NCBI RefSeq assembly: GCF_000090795.2
Contig: NW_003546261.1
Span: 489,086-512,086, forward strand
Source: Amphimedon queenslandica
Lineage: Eukaryota > Porifera > Demospongiae > Haplosclerida > Niphatidae
Length of the DNA stretch: 23,001 bases
Direction of reading: 5' to 3'
Shown here: piece after piece, positions 1 through 8,561 of the stretch
Position numbering within the stretch: the first letter of the stretch is position 1
Layout: every line of letters begins with the position of its first letter
The notes under the pieces: generated by a model
What the model saw: the letters and a program-made list of their open reading frames with translations, nothing else
Database searches by the model: none
Told to the model about the DNA's origin: nothing
Position numbers and translations under genes: made by a program

Positions 1-395
1 GGACAATCCACTATGGATGACTGGGATGGGATGAACAGTTGGGATTGAAACAAGCAGAGGACACATAGGACAGTCCAGTGGACAATCCACTATGGATGAC
101 TGGGATGGGATGAACAGTTGGGATTGAAACAAGCAGAGGACACATAGGACAGTCCAGTGGACAATCCACTATGGATGACTGGGATGGGATGAACAGGTGG
201 GATTGAAACAAGCAGAGGACACATAGGACAGTCCAGTGGACAATCCACTATGGATGACTGGGATGGGATGAACAGGTGGGATTGGAACAAGCAGTGGACA
301 CATGGGACAGTCCAGTGGATAATCCACTATGGATGACTGGGATGGGATAAACAGGTGGGATTGGAACAAGCAGAGGACACATGGGACAGTCCAGT
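1..395. repeat. 79-bp tandem repeat array, five copies
   Basis: Copies start at 1, 80, 159, 238 and 317, each opening ggacaatccactatggatga or a one-base variant, and differing at only a few positions. At 396 the next unit begins the same way but diverges into the unique inner arm. Each unit carries two near-identical nonamers, GGACAGTCC and GGACAATCC, separated by three bases (about one helical turn), which look like a repeated protein-binding site. Because 79 is not a multiple of three, the reading frame rotates with every copy, so the open frames seen here are not a repeat protein. Confidence 0.95.
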
Positions 396-659
396 GGACA
401 ATCCTATAGGAGACATATGGACAGGTGGAACTGTAGGACTATGAGGACTGTCATTGGTCAATTCTATGGATCACTAGGATGGGATGAACAGGTGGGATAG
501 GAACAAACAGGGCCGGGACACCTATGGACTGTCCAGTGGACAATCCTATATATGTACAGAAGATAACAGGGACATCAACGGGACAGTCCATTGATACAGT
601 AGTAATGTGGATTGTCCCAAGAAGGATAAGTATTGTGATGGCAAACTTGGACATGAGTG
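1..659. repeat. Left arm of a long inverted repeat
   Basis: The arm reads as the reverse complement of 22398-23001. Across the inner non-tandem part (about 400-659 against 22398-22657) I count four mismatches in about 260 bp by eye, near 570, 580, 614 and 627. Homology stops abruptly after the shared sequence catgagtg at 652-659; inside it the left side runs into the hAT-1 transposase and the right side into unrelated sequence. The outer part is the 79-bp array. The left edge of the window cuts the arm, so its length and any target duplication are unknown. Long inverted repeats with subterminal tandem repeats are known for several DNA transposon classes, but no class can be assigned. Confidence 0.9.
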
Positions 660-3150
660 CTTCTGCCTAGCAAATATAGCAATCATATCATCAAAGTTTA
701 GTCCCCCGGCAATTTTATTTTCTATTGATAAGATAGCAAGGTCAGATAAACGTCCTTGTGTTATAGTTGTATGTAAGTAATTTTGAGCTAATTTTAAGGT
801 ACTAAAAGGTCGTTCAGCCTCTGCTACAGTGAAGGAATTGTGCAGAATATTTGTAGTGCAATACAGCAATTAGGAAACAGCTGCTGGAGTTTATACTTAT
901 GAAGGCTGTTGAGAAGCTCAACTGAAGAGAGTGACTCAGTTCCAAAATTGGCTGCATGAATTGATTTAAGTTGCTTCATTTCTTGCAAAAGTTGCTCAGA
1001 CACACCAACGGAATACTTATCAATAAACTGTGCTGCTCTTTCCAGCAACTCATCAGACATGCTACTGTATTGCCAAAGGAATGAAAATAAGCCTTTAATC
1101 TCAAGTACTGCTTTGTAGCGAACTGTCAGACCCGACATCACTCAATCAAGAGCAACGTTCAACACATCATGCTGGAAGACTAGTTCTTCACTTTTCTCTG
1201 TGCCTTCATCATTAGATGTCCTATCATAGAAGCGCTTCCTTCTAGTTTTTCTCTTAGTTGGGAAAACAGCTAATATTTCAAACTGAGTAGCAACAGTCTT
1301 AGCTTCAGAAAGAATGTTTCCATTGCTTTTTAAGATCCTTCAGCTCATCTATCAAACTTTCTATATTCTTTGCTTCTACATCTAGCATGGCATTACGAGC
1401 TTGCAATACTTTATTTTGTATGTCAATTGCTGATAATACTTGCATCGAAATTCTAGCTAAAAGGATACATGTAAAAGAGCCAACATAAGACTGAAAAGCA
1501 TGAACATCTAATTTACTTTCACGTAATAAATTTAGCTTAAGAACATCGTCAAGAGAGGCTAGAATAGCTGGAATGTGGGCAGCAAACGGTCTCACACTGT
1601 CTACTTGGTCACTCCACTGAGTGTGAGATAACGAATGCAATGATTGGCTAATGTTGGCAAGGAAAATTTCCCACCTCATATGCTACTGCAAAAGAATTAC
1701 ATAGTTTCTGTACAGCCCAAAAAAATTCTGCACTTCAGAACAACTTTCTGCAGCATGAAACCCACAAAGTTTCAGGCTATGACAGCCACATGGGCAGAAA
1801 AATGCAAAAGGGTTAACTGCTAGTATGTTAGCCTGGGTACATTTATAGACACCTGCCATACTTGATCTATTATCATATCCTTGTCCTCTGCAATTACCGA
1901 TTGATATGCCATGCTTGCTACTCAAATTCAGAACTATTTGAGCAATGTCAGCTCCAGTATTCTTGTTACAGTTAAAAAACTCTACAAAGCATTTTTGTTT
2001 AGTGCATGCTTCATTACAGGACACATAACGTAAAAGAAATGTAGTTTGTTCTGTATGTCAGGAATTAGGAGTGGCATCTATTATGATGGAAAAATACTTA
2101 GCCTGCTTTTGCTCATTTATAACTGTACTTCGAACCATCGGAGCACATGCAGCAATGAACTCATTTTGTGAATCAGGCAATAAATAATATGCAGCTAAAC
2201 AATGTCCAGATGTTTGAGGTTGTGCAACTTTCTTGACTTGTTCTCTCATAAGATCATAATGACTAATGAGCTTGATCATTCTAAGAAAATTACCATTATC
2301 AACACTTTCTATTCTTTGAGAAGATCCTTGAACAGCTAGCCCACGTAGCCCCCAAAAAAATTACATCAATAATTCTCTTCAAAATTTCTCTCCACTTTTC
2401 TACCTCTGACCATCTTTTTTTCTAAATATGGGTATCAATTCCAGCACTACTCAATAACCTCCTTTCTGCTGTGCACCACTCAAAGTAATGGTGCCTGTGT
2501 AAAACTCTGTATTTATGTTTGGGGACTCTATCAGACAGTTTTCTCCGCCCCTTCTCCTTCGACCAACCAGCACAGAGCACAAAGCAGAATCACCGATGTT
2601 TGTCCTACTTGACTTAAAAAATCTGCAAGGGAAAGAAAACAGAATCTCTGGCTGCACTCCAGACTAACCAATCTCTAACTGAATCATCACCATTCTGTCA
2701 CTTATGCTTAAAGATACTAATCAGAAAGCAATTGCCTTTACTGTCCTGTGGAAAAATCCTAGGATTAGGTTTGGCCCAAATTTAATAGCAGTATCTACCT
2801 CTTCACGTGATGCATAGTCATTAGTGACATTGCCAACATCAAAATGACTATTGTTAGCAGAGATATGTAATAAATCAGCGTTTGATGTACCTGATACACA
2901 GATAATTTGTGAGGCAGCAGTAATTCCTTTTCTTCTCATGAACTACCATGATTTAATAAATCATTACTGTCACAATCATCATTATTAATTGCCTCTGGCC
3001 ACACCACTGCACTCAAATCTGCTTCAGTCTCAAATTCAACGGGTAGATTTATTTCACAGTCACTATGACTTTCAACAGCTGCATTGCTGGAATTGGTAGC
3101 AGCTCTATCAGAGGTATCACTCCTAGTAAAGCCATGAGCAAAAAGTGAAT
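660..3150 (-). pseudogene. hAT transposase (ZMYM1-like, DUF4371 type), broken
   Basis: This encodes a cut-and-paste transposase that would act on hAT ends. Reading down the minus strand: an acidic N-terminus (about 3150-2800); a TTF-type zinc-finger region with FPQDSKGNCF and RDWLVWS (about 2780-2600, across frameshifts); a segment with LISHYDLMREQVKK and SIIIDATPNS (about 2280-2060), whose D is in the place of the first catalytic Asp; CRGQGYDN and CPCGCHSLKLCG (2024-1683), with the second Asp in GYDN; RWEIF and SDQVDSVRPFAAH (1679-1305); and the hATC dimerisation domain with AERPFSTLKLAQNYL and RLSDLAILSIEN (about 840-690). The frames shift at least six times and stops intervene. The last native residues, near FARQKHS, meet the inverted-repeat arm, so the original stop codon is missing. 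Confidence 0.9.
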
Positions 3151-3446
3151 ACTGCTGGTGGTTGCTGCATGGAAACCTTTTTGCAAACCTGATTTTTATT
3201 CTCTCTGCATTATCAATTATCAATCTTGTATGCACAACAATAATTTTATAATTATAATTATGATAATCGTGCCTATCACAACTGTGGCACACGTATATGC
3301 AGCGATAATGATGTTATTTACTAAATTATCAATTAATAAATCTTAGCCACGCCCACTATGAATAAATAATGAAGCCTCAAAAATTTTTGGCATGCTCGGT
3401 GCGCCAACCATTTCTTTCCCATCATGGCGCCCCACCATTGTTGCCC

Positions 3447-3477
3447 CAGGGCCCCCAGCCACCTATCAGGGGCCCTG
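3447..3477. repeat. GC-rich hairpin at the hAT-1 terminus
   Basis: CAGGGCCCC (3447-3455) and GGGGCCCTG (3469-3477) form a perfect 9-bp inverted repeat with a 13-base loop. The outer copy is the presumed hAT terminus; the inner copy repeats it in opposite orientation. A terminal hairpin like this could be part of the transposase recognition site, but that is inference. Confidence 0.75.
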
Positions 3478-3541
3478 TCTACCACTGGCATTGGAGGCTC
3501 AATTACCATACAATGTCTTTTCAAACTCACAAGCTCCAGTC

Positions 3542-3758
3542 TCAAGACCAAATATGCAACACTTTAAGTTGTCCCTTTTGTTGCAATCCCTCTGTTTCTA
3601 AATCTATGTCCTTTACCTCTCTCTCCTCCTTTTCTATCTCCTCACACTTCTATAGCCAAAGGAAATTACACACACAAACAAATTACACTTACAGCCTTGG
3701 CTTCCGCATCAGTCATCTTGTCGTCACTTTTACTTTTATCCCCCTCTTCCAAAGACAT
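3542..3758 (-). CDS. Candidate small spliced gene, 57 residues, unknown
   Basis: I do not recognise this protein. On the minus strand an ATG at 3758 opens 22 codons (MSLEEGDKSKSDD...) that stop at a consensus donor, GTAAGT, at 3692. An acceptor CTATAG ends at 3650, and the same frame continues for 35 codons (KCEEIEKEEREVKDID...) to TGA at 3542. The exons would be 3758-3693 and 3649-3542, with a 43-nt intron. An in-frame TAA lies six codons upstream, so the ATG is the first possible start. The product is highly charged, mostly Glu, Lys and Asp, without a signal peptide or membrane segment. It lies just upstream of the hAT-1 terminus. It could be a real small gene, the first exon of a longer one cut by hAT-1, or chance; the intron is very short. 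Confidence 0.35.
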
Positions 3759-4590
3759 TGTCTTTCTTCTCTTTTATTTACATCATATCTTCATTCCCCT
3801 TATATACAAATTCACTCTCACCACACCCATCAATCTTATAACTATTCATTGTAATTTAATTAAAGCTATTCATCCTTCAATTGTTATGTACATGTACATT
3901 GTCAAATACTCATAATGCTCTCTCTCCCTCCCTCCCCCATTCTTTCTGTCCAACTTTTTCTCACACTTGACCTCCATCAATAAATTTACAAAAATTTATA
4001 GTAATTGAATGTGTATTCATTCTTAATTTCCTGTACATTATGCATGTCTATAACACTAATTTACAAGCAATACAGCATTGTTCAAATTTTCAAAAATTAG
4101 TTTTAAAGACTCATAAACATATAACAATTTTTCCATATTCAACATTCTGTTGAAAAGTTAACCTACCCTGCAATCATATCATGAAATGCAACTTCGGTTA
4201 CTTTTCTTTGTCCTAACTGTCACATTTTCATGCTTTCTTAACATCACATTATAATTTAATTGTAGCAAAAATTTTTCAGTATCACACTTGTTCATAATAA
4301 TAAAATTAGCTTAACTTTCTTGTTTCCCTTCTTTTAGGTCTCCTGTAATGAATACTGACAATATTTACAACTCCGTCAAATTATATTTTTCATTTTTTTA
4401 CAATTATTCTTTATTTTTAATTGTTTTCCACTACCTTGCTTGCACTTTTCAGGAATACCTAATAATTGATAATGAAAATTGTACCAAACAACTGCTTAAA
4501 AGTTTATGTTCAACAAAACAGCTTTGTGGCAAGTGGCAAGTTAATATAAAAAATAATGGAAACTAGAACATAAAAATTTTAAAAATTATT
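3759..4590. other. AT-rich intergenic DNA, no gene seen
   Basis: Long T-rich and CT-rich tracts (for example 3915-3970 and 4380-4440) and frequent stops in all frames. The open frames on the plus strand here are low-complexity readings of pyrimidine-rich DNA with hydrophobic composition and no family resemblance. I see no promoter, RNA gene or element end that I can support. Confidence 0.6.
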
Positions 4591-4929
4591 TAGTGTAGGG
4601 TTGAGCCTCTGTTAGATTTGAAGCTATAAATGAATTCAAACAAGGCCCAGTAGGGTTGCATCACCATTGAAACACCAACAAGTCAACCCTACACTGCAGG
4701 CACAATGATTTAATGATATAACTTTGCACTTCATTAAAGGCATACACAACATTTACTATAATGCTCATTTATTGGGTTATTAACATTGATAGCAATATTC
4801 ATTAGTGCTGCAATGGCCATTTCATACCTGCAGTGTAGGGTTGACATGTTCCTGTTACAATGGTGATGCAACGGGCTTGTTGGAATGCATTTAGAGGTTC
4901 AAATCAAACAGAGGCTCAACCCTACATTA
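4591..4929. mobile_element. Foldback MITE-like element made of two hairpins
   Basis: The ends TAGTGTAGGGTTGA (4591-4604) and TCAACCCTACATTA (4916-4929) are terminal inverted repeats. Inside are two more copies, TCAACCCTACACTG (4683-4696) and CAGTGTAGGGTTGA (4831-4844). Each arm (4591-4696 and 4831-4929) is thus a miniature inverted-repeat unit of about 100 bp, and the two arms are reverse complements of each other (shared GAGCCTCTGTT, GGTGATGCAAC and similar stretches). They flank a 134-bp AT-rich middle. There is no coding capacity, as usual for a MITE. Flanks are ATTATT on the left and AATTTT on the right, with no clear target duplication. Confidence 0.85.
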
Positions 4930-5042
4930 AATTTTAAAATTTGTTTGTTCTACTAATAATGACATTAGATACTGTGCATCGAGATACATGGCATAATGAG
5001 TATAATTAATAAGCAGAGGAATTATTAATTCTGTAATTAGCT

Positions 5043-5650
5043 TTAGTCTGAAGCTTTTTGATTTTTGAAGGTGTTTCTTGTTGTCCTTTTTCTATTGTTC
5101 CATTGTTTTTTAGCAAAGGCATGGAAACGGACCTTGAGATATAGCTGTAAGATTTTGTTAATCAGTTTCTTGCTACTCTCTCGTGTAAGCTCATTTTCTG
5201 TCACAATCTTCTGTGATTCTTCTGTTGAAGGAATAATGGAAATGATCATACTTGTCTCATTTGTTTTCCCATGCTGTTGTGTCTCATGTTGCAATTATTG
5301 TCTTGACTTTATGTTGGAATGATCACAAGAACAAATAGAAATTATTTCAACACTTAACCAATCCTCTGTTAATTAAGGCAAACCATTGCTGTGTAGTAGT
5401 ACATCATCAATGCTTGTACACCTCTCTTCTTCAACACTATCTCCTTCCTCTTCAAAATTATCAAACATAGCTACTAGTTCCACATTGCCAATCATCTTTC
5501 CTCTAACTTTCTCTTTTTCCCTTGTCTCTCAAATACTAAAGGGTAAATGGAGGAGTGTTTGTCTGGCCATGGTAGCATGGAACCATTTTTTACACCTGCA
5601 ATTCATGCCCACACCATTAGGTGGGGCTTCAGATTCTAATTTTTGCCTTC
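5043..5650 (-). pseudogene. Unrecognised coding remnant on the minus strand
   Basis: I do not recognise the family with confidence. Three stretches read like protein on the minus strand: about 5650-5530, with EAPPNGVGMNCRCKKWFH; 5497-5375, an acidic run with VELVAMFDNFEEEGDSVEEE that ends at TAA; and 5294-5043, with SSKKLINKILQLYLKVRFHA then a basic tail and TAG. The last stretch resembles the basic C-terminal tails of many transposon-encoded proteins in invertebrates, from memory only. Stops and frame changes separate the three parts. They may be exons of one gene or pieces of different elements. The segment follows the broken end of the hAT-3 gene, so a junction between two elements probably lies near 5650-5706. 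Confidence 0.35.
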
Positions 5651-5705
5651 TAGGGGGGGTCCACAATAAGGGAGTACAGTTTTGGTTTTCTAATGTTAGT
5701 CAGAA

Positions 5706-6511
5706 TCATTCTCAAAGCTTGTAATTTTAATCTGTTCATTTAGAATTACTGGTGAAAAATATTTCCTTTCTTTAATCCAGCATTTTAGGTCATGATAATC
5801 ATTGGAATGGAGCCTTAACAGCTGCAACAAATTACCTTCCAAATCTTAATGGCCTCTTATTGCTAAATCCTGCCTTAGTAGATACTTCAGCAATGAGAAT
5901 TGCCGTAAAAGCATTTCTTGATGTGCTTTCTGGTCACTAGACAAATTTGTCAGCAGCATAGTGGAAACGGTTTCCTGTTGATTTATTATTTCAAATTTCA
6001 AACAGGCTTTTTTGTGCAAATCTGACAAACTGTGTTGCTCGAATTTATCTGTAGCGCTCTTTCCAGTTGTCAAATCCCATGGTTACAATTGCTTCCTTTC
6101 CCTTTGACATTCCCAGCAATTTTTGATGCTACAATAACAGCAAAATGCCTTGTTTTTTTACAGTAGAAAGTGACAACTATGCATAAGATTCATACCAGGA
6201 TGCAGAAAAACCTCAATACCTATCTCTTTGTATCTTTCTGCAATTTTTTAATGCTTCAAATTCCATTGGTTGAAATGGAGTTAAACCTCCTGAACAACAT
6301 TCTGATGTGCAAGAATAAGACACACCAGATCTGGTTTCAAAAATGTCAGCAGATATAGAAATAGAACACTTATTGTTACCATAGTCACTAGAGCAAGTAG
6401 CATCAACACTATAGCTGTGATGACAGGAAACTGAAACTTTATCTGTCTTGATTTCTTTGATACAGGAGGCAGTGATGATACAACATCATCAGTTAAATTG
6501 CTAGTGGCCAT
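5706..6511 (-). pseudogene. hAT transposase N-terminal half (hAT-3), truncated
   Basis: The minus strand encodes the front part of a ZMYM1/TTF-type hAT transposase. ATG at 6511 begins MATSNLTDDVVSSLPP. After a frameshift near 6420 the frame continues with CTSECCSGGLTPFQPMEF (about 6310-6255), the usual entry to this family's zinc-finger region. Next come SASWYESYA, then GFDNWKERY and KFEQHSLSDLHKKA (about 6080-6005), matching the TTF finger pattern GF-NWK followed by H-S-H. LKYLLRQDLAIRGH (about 5890-5849) leads, past a TAA, into EGNLLQLLRLHS and YFSPVILNEQI. Homology ends near 5706, before the catalytic Asp region and hATC domain, which are absent. About a third to a half of the family length is left. 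Confidence 0.8.
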
Positions 6512-6538
6512 TTTATCAAAAAAGTTAACCATGTGGTT

Positions 6539-6574
6539 TTACAGGTGCTAACTAGATACAGGTAGCACCTGTAA
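6539..6574. repeat. Perfect 12-bp hairpin
   Basis: TTACAGGTGCTA (6539-6550) and TAGCACCTGTAA (6563-6574) are perfect reverse complements around a 12-base loop. It lies just upstream of the hAT-3 start codon, so it could be a promoter element, the end of that transposon or of a small element. No further evidence separates these. Confidence 0.7.
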
Positions 6575-7296
6575 CAGCACAATAGTTAGGATATTTTCCA
6601 TATTAAAAAGTTAGTAATGAAGCTAATGCCAGATAGAATTTGTTTCAGATTTTATTTTTGGGCTGTGTCCCCAGTAACTACAGTCTGCAGGGTGTCGCAC
6701 TTATGTCAATGAAAGTAAGTCGTTAACATTCTTCTAGTTATTTATTGATGGGTTTAAAGTATCGGCAGGGCTGTAAGAGCGTGCAGAAAATGGTAATATA
6801 GGCAACCTTACGTCCATTCTGCAACAGAGCTGTTGCACAGATGTAATCAACGGGGTAGGCGAGGCTTCCTGTTGTCCATCTTGAGTGTCAAAAATCTGCA
6901 TGCAACGAATGGAAGAATGCAAACAAACTGCGATTTTTCATCAAAGAGATATCATACTTCACGGCAGAAAATTATAAAGACTTCCTCACTCAATATCTTC
7001 ATTTCCTAACTTGCATTAGCCTGGAATGTCAACTGCAAAATTTATTTAATTTTTTTCTCCATTCCTCCATCCATTCTTGGCCTTCTTGCCACCCAATATG
7101 GTGGACAATTTAGCTCAATTTTAGCCACACCCTCCCGTTGATTACTTCCGTGCACTTGCTTTATTGTCTTGCACTGTTTGTGATCATTTTGCTGTTTGCT
7201 GTCATTATTTCAATATTTTACCACTTTTTTCAAAACTAGAACCACTTTTTCTTGCATTTTTTTTGTTTTGTTCTTTTTTGAGATGGCAACTCCTGC
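6575..7296. other. Intergenic stretch, possible minus-strand exon
   Basis: No recognisable gene. On the minus strand an open frame from 6922 reads through DTQDGQQEASPTPLITSV and reaches ATGGAC followed by GTAAGG near 6810, a plausible splice donor. This could be a first exon, but the protein is not recognised and no second exon is visible. Nearby, 7123-7137 has a GCCACACCC-type motif that recurs in related form near 3345 and 15745, probably dispersed repeat debris. The rest is T-rich. Confidence 0.3.
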
Positions 7297-7425
7297 AGAG
7301 GCTAGTATCTCATTGTATAGCTCTAGTGAAAAATAGTGTAGTTCTCGTTCCTGATTTTATAATTACTTCAAGTTTTAGTTCCATACTAAACCTGTAACTA
7401 GTATTAGTTTTAGTTTATGTTCCAG
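7297..7425. repeat. Degenerate CTAGTTC-rich repeat, left part
   Basis: Scattered variants of TAGTTCTAGTTCC and TACTAAACCTGTAACTAGTA occur here. The same words recur from 13950, on the far side of the Gypsy element, which therefore inserted into an existing repeat field. Confidence 0.7.
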
Positions 7426-7731
7426 TGTAGTGGATGGTTAACTATATTATAACAGTAATTATTATTGTTATTACAATTATTGTCATTATTACAACTAATT
7501 CTATTCGTATTATAACTTGTGTGCACATGTGCATAACATATTATCACTTCTCAGATTTCTCTTTCTCATGTCAGTATCTCTCCTTTGTGACTTTCTGTAT
7601 ATTATTATGTTTTCAAAAAAAATATTGTCATCTTACTGCTAATACTCATAATAACGAGCTGGAGTTGATCTGTAGCCTTATTTAGTTCTTTTATAAGCTA
7701 TTATTACTGACGTTTTTCGTGATGACACACA
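7426..7731 (+). repeat. Gypsy 5' LTR
   Basis: It begins TGTAGTGGATGG and ends ACACA, with the usual TG...CA ends. It shares GAGTTGATCTGTAGCCTT (7662-7679) and a (TTATTA)-rich start with the 3' LTR. At about 306 bp it is some 70 bp longer than the 3' copy, and the two have diverged well beyond easy alignment in the middle, so the insertion is old. Confidence 0.8.
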
Positions 7732-7732
7732 T

Positions 7733-7752
7733 TGGTGACCTATCTCTACACG
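7733..7752 (+). other. Primer-binding site, tRNA-Trp type
   Basis: One base after the 5' LTR comes TGGTGACC, identical to the first eight bases complementary to the 3' end of animal tRNA-Trp. The next bases match only in part (decayed). tRNA-Trp priming is characteristic of CsRn1-group Ty3/Gypsy elements. Confidence 0.65.
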
Positions 7753-7769
7753 ATGCATGTCTAGGTTAC

Positions 7770-8560
7770 TTTCCCGGCTCCCACTACTGCCTCTGGCCCC
7801 TTTGTCGTCCCCAAGATTCCACCCCTCTGGCAAGCTAATCTGGAACTTTGGTTTGGCACAATTTGCTACCCGTGGAATCACTTCAGAAAACCAAGTTTAA
7901 GCGTGTCATCAAGTCTTTTGCTCCCGAGTATGCTATGGAGGTGCGTGATGTGATATTTAAACCTGTCCCAAGCCCCAATAACTCTTTGAAAGACCTATTG
8001 ATTAAGAGAGCAACTGCCTTGGAACAAAGACAGCTCTAGCAACTCTTCAAAGCCGAAGAACTGGGAAATAGGACTTTACCACAACTCCTTCGTAGAATGT
8101 AGAAACTTTTTGGTGAAGAGGCCAGTACTGCTGCACCCTCGTTTCAGAGAGAATTTTTTTCTAGTGTCTTCTTAAGTATGGATGGTCTTAGCCTCCACTA
8201 AAGACACAGAAGACCTGGAAGTGCTAGCCTCACTAGAATAGTTGAGGTAGCTACTCCTGCTTCTGCAATTGAAACGTCACAACTCTCAGCTTAACTAGAT
8301 AAACTATGCACTGCTATTACTGATCTTAAATTTCTTGTTAAGTCTCTCTCTTCTTTCTCTACCTCATCATAATAATACTCACCATAAGTACTTTCCTAAG
8401 CACGGTACTCCCAGCCCAGTTCCACCTAATTGGTCTACCGTTCTCTGCTGGTATCATTCTAGCTTCACCAGCAAAGCAGCTAAATGTACTCAGCTGGGAA
8501 TCTGAAAACTCCCAGGCCTGTCACGGACGGGAACTACTCCAGCTAATCTCGTCATTTATT
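7770..8560 (+). pseudogene. Gag remnant of the Gypsy element
   Basis: Gag would form the retrotransposon particle and bind its RNA. The plus strand shows KIPPLWQANLELWF (about 7810-7850), then after a frameshift KTKFKRVIKSFAPEYAMEVR (about 7890-7950), LKDLLIKRATALEQRQL (7987-8037) and KAEELGNRTLPQLLRRM (about 8050-8100), all typical of Ty3/Gypsy Gag. Near 8440 CWYHSSFTSKAAKC gives the CxxH then C of the CHCC motif; the following Cys is lost. Stops at 8038, 8100 and later, and a frame change near 7855, destroy it. Confidence 0.8.
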
Positions 8561-8561
8561 T

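Larger units (their letters stand above)
660..3477 (-). mobile_element. hAT element hAT-1, ZMYM1/TTF type, decayed
   Basis: A hAT-type DNA transposon on the minus strand, containing the transposase pseudogene described separately. Its 5' terminal region is GC-rich (about 3400-3477) in otherwise AT-rich DNA and ends, read on the minus strand, with CAGGGCCCCTGATAGG at 3477, a typical hAT start. The 3' end is not recognisable: coding sequence runs to 660, where the inverted-repeat arm begins. The arm contains CAGGGCCGGG at 508, which could be a matching terminus, but the flanking 8-mers (500-507 and 3478-3485) do not match. The 3' boundary is therefore unsettled. Confidence 0.7.

Noticed and set aside
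11..369. Overlapping open frames repeating MFQSHLF as a repeat protein.
   Set aside because: The repeat unit is 79 bp, so the frame rotates each copy and every frame is similarly open; this is a by-product of the tandem array.
1..395. CRISPR-like array.
   Set aside because: The units are directly adjacent with no variable spacers, and the surrounding genes are eukaryotic transposons.
508..517. CAGGGCCGGG as the left terminus of hAT-1, pairing with CAGGGCCCC at 3477.
   Set aside because: The same sequence with the same flanks occurs in the right arm at about 22540, and the 8-mers outside the two proposed ends do not match. It remains possible only if the whole arm is a duplicated hAT end with flank.
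3369..3854. 161-codon open frame on the plus strand.
   Set aside because: It reads through the hAT-1 terminus and then pyrimidine-rich DNA, with no family resemblance. It is the opposite strand of the hAT end and the candidate small gene.
6281..6532. Open frame on the minus strand that looks like a small single-pass membrane protein.
   Set aside because: Its hydrophobic stretch lies where a second frame encodes CTSECCSGGL and PFQP, the conserved start of the hAT-3 zinc-finger region. Only the first part (MATSNLTDD...) is real; the membrane segment is an off-frame reading after a frameshift.
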